Assembly (NCBI GenBank): GCA_947168325.1
Contig: CAMVLN010000020.1
Location: 1 to 16,668, forward strand
DNA: 16,668 nt
Reading direction: 5' to 3'
Source: an uncultured Elusimicrobia bacterium
Lineage (GTDB): Bacteria > Elusimicrobiota > Endomicrobiia > Endomicrobiales > Endomicrobiaceae
The translations under genes were made by a program, and so were the position numbers. Under the pieces are notes generated by a model that searched no databases, had not been told where the DNA came from, and saw nothing but the letters and a program-made list of their open reading frames with translations. Below, one piece after another: positions 15,795 to 16,668 of the stretch. Numbering within the stretch: position 1 is the first letter of the stretch; every line of letters starts with the position of its first letter.

Positions 15795-16439
15795 TTACTC
15801 TAAAATCATTTTAATAACTTTTTTCACTTTTTTTAAATCACTATCAGTTAGGACAGGAATTAGTTTATTTATTTCTTCAACAGGTTTATCCCACCATTTT
15901 AGTTTAAGTAATAAATTTATTAATTGATTATCAAACCTTTTCTTTATAAATTTAGCTGGATTGCCAACAACTATTGTGTAAGGTTTTACATCGCTACCTA
16001 CAACTGAATTTGCACCTATTATTGCACCATCACCAATTTTTACCCCTGGAAGAATTGTAACTTTTTGCCCTATCCAAACATCGTTACCTATAACAGTGTC
16101 TCCTTTTAAAGGCATTTTAGAAAGAGATGGAACTTTTTGTTTCCACCCTTCTAACATATAAAAAGGAAATGTTGAAACTGCATTCATTTGATGATTTGCA
16201 CCATTCATTATAAACTCTACACCTTTACCTATTTGGCAAAATTTACCGATTATGAGTTTATCTCCAATAAATTCGTAATGATGTGTAACATGCTTTTTGA
16301 AATTAGTATCTGCAAAATAAGTAAAATCGCCAACAATAATATTTTTGCTTTTAATTGTAGGCTTAACATAAGTTACCGTTTTAATATTTGGCATAGGAAA
16401 TATTTTATTTGGATTCGGTTTTTTTCTTTCTTCTTTCAT
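15795..16439 (-). CDS. CatB/Vat-like hexapeptide-repeat acetyltransferase (XAT family)
   Basis: Trimeric left-handed beta-helix acyltransferase that by family uses acetyl-CoA to acetylate a hydroxyl on a small molecule such as chloramphenicol (CatB) or streptogramin A (Vat). The family signature FIMNGANHQMNAVSTFPF is at about residues 77-94, with the catalytic His at 83. Hexapeptide repeats follow (VIGNDVWIGQKVTILPGVKIG) and then the IVVGNPAKFIKKRF exit strand. The length, 214 residues, is normal. Trp codons are TGG. The ribosome site is weak. It sits upstream of the dead aquaporin on the same strand, possibly in one transcript. Resistance is possible, but many chromosomal relatives have unknown substrates. 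In a reduced symbiont it is a candidate for horizontal gain. Confidence 0.88.
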   Translation of the reverse strand: MKEERKKPNPNKIFPMPNIKTVTYVKPTIKSKNIIVGDFTYFADTNFKKHVTHHYEFIGDKLIIGKFCQIGKGVEFIMNGANHQMNAVSTFPFYMLEGWKQKVPSLSKMPLKGDTVIGNDVWIGQKVTILPGVKIGDGAIIGANSVVGSDVKPYTIVVGNPAKFIKKRFDNQLINLLLKLKWWDKPVEEINKLIPVLTDSDLKKVKKVIKMILE

Positions 16440-16487
16440 TACAGTTTCTTTAAAATATGTTTTTATTAATAACTTTAAAAATTTTAT

Positions 16488-16516
16488 TTAATACAAAAAA
16501 GTATATTTAATTGTAA
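16488..16516 (-). promoter_or_regulatory. Candidate promoter of the CatB/Vat-like gene
   Basis: On the minus strand TTACAA (16511-16516) and TATTAA (16488-16493) are 17 bases apart, each matching four of six consensus positions, about 50 nt before the ATG. An 8-bp inverted repeat (16550-16557 with 16567-16574) lies upstream. Such matches are frequent in AT-rich DNA. Confidence 0.3.
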
Positions 16517-16668
16517 CAAAAAACATCAGCTCCTATTATTTTATAAACTTTAATATTCTATCTATAAATATTAACACAAGATACAACAACAAATCTTTAC
16601 AAGAATATTGGTAAATATATTTTTATTCATTAAATAAAAACTTTTAAAATTTCATTTTTAAAAATCAA

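Noticed and set aside
16495..16535. Short leader peptide (AGGAGCTGATG, 12 codons) upstream of the CatB/Vat-like gene, as in cat attenuation
   Set aside because: The spacing from AGGAG to ATG is too short, it overlaps the candidate promoter, and no alternative stem covers the ribosome site.
1..16668. CRISPR array, toxin-antitoxin pair, restriction or other defence system
   Set aside because: No spaced direct-repeat series and no gene with such motifs was seen; the genes are almost all housekeeping.

Overview
AT-rich (very low G+C by eye) bacterial DNA with intact housekeeping genes and decaying accessory DNA. ADP-heptose genes (gmhA, hldC-type) point to an LPS-bearing Gram-negative cell. Strong A/T drift, broken mobile genes and a collapsed aquaporin suggest a host-restricted lineage under genome reduction. 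My best guess is an Elusimicrobiota/Endomicrobium-like symbiont of the termite gut. This is an inference from gene content and style, not a match I could test. The code is standard: intact genes use TGG for Trp and accC ends at TGA.

Layout. 1-389: window-truncated, stop-containing IS30-like transposase (minus), then a 16-bp palindrome and probable promoter for glyS. 390-5956 (plus): glyS (glycyl-tRNA synthetase beta), a TMTC-like GT-C membrane protein with TPRs, and a comEC overlapping it by 20 nt. comEC has an eroded nuclease-like domain and is followed by an AT-only terminator. 5957-6110: weak reading-frame remnant (minus). 6111-8891 (minus): gapA with a good promoter and terminator, then pgk, a hairpin and tRNA-Gly(GCC). 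8892-9530: long gene-free gap with hairpins, a short tandem repeat and a decayed reading frame. 9531-13130 (minus): a likely transcription unit efp-accB-accC-gmhA-hldC, with a sigma70-type promoter and a perfect 17-bp tandem duplication just before the efp ribosome site. 13381-14439: pepP (minus). 14673-16439 (minus): catB/Vat-like acetyltransferase, aquaporin pseudogene, hairpin, and a DtxR-family metal regulator with a FeoA-like domain.

Together the genes cover Gly charging and translation (glyS, tRNA-Gly, efp), lower glycolysis (gapA, pgk), the start of fatty-acid synthesis (accB, accC), LPS heptose supply (gmhA, hldC), peptide processing (pepP), metal homeostasis (dtxR) and possible DNA uptake (comEC). 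I found no CRISPR array, defence island or clear new multi-gene system. The most informative signals are signs of reduction: an aquaporin collapsed across its two NPA repeats, a ComEC whose metallo-beta-lactamase-like tail has lost its metal motif, and decayed frames interrupted by TGA at Trp-like positions.
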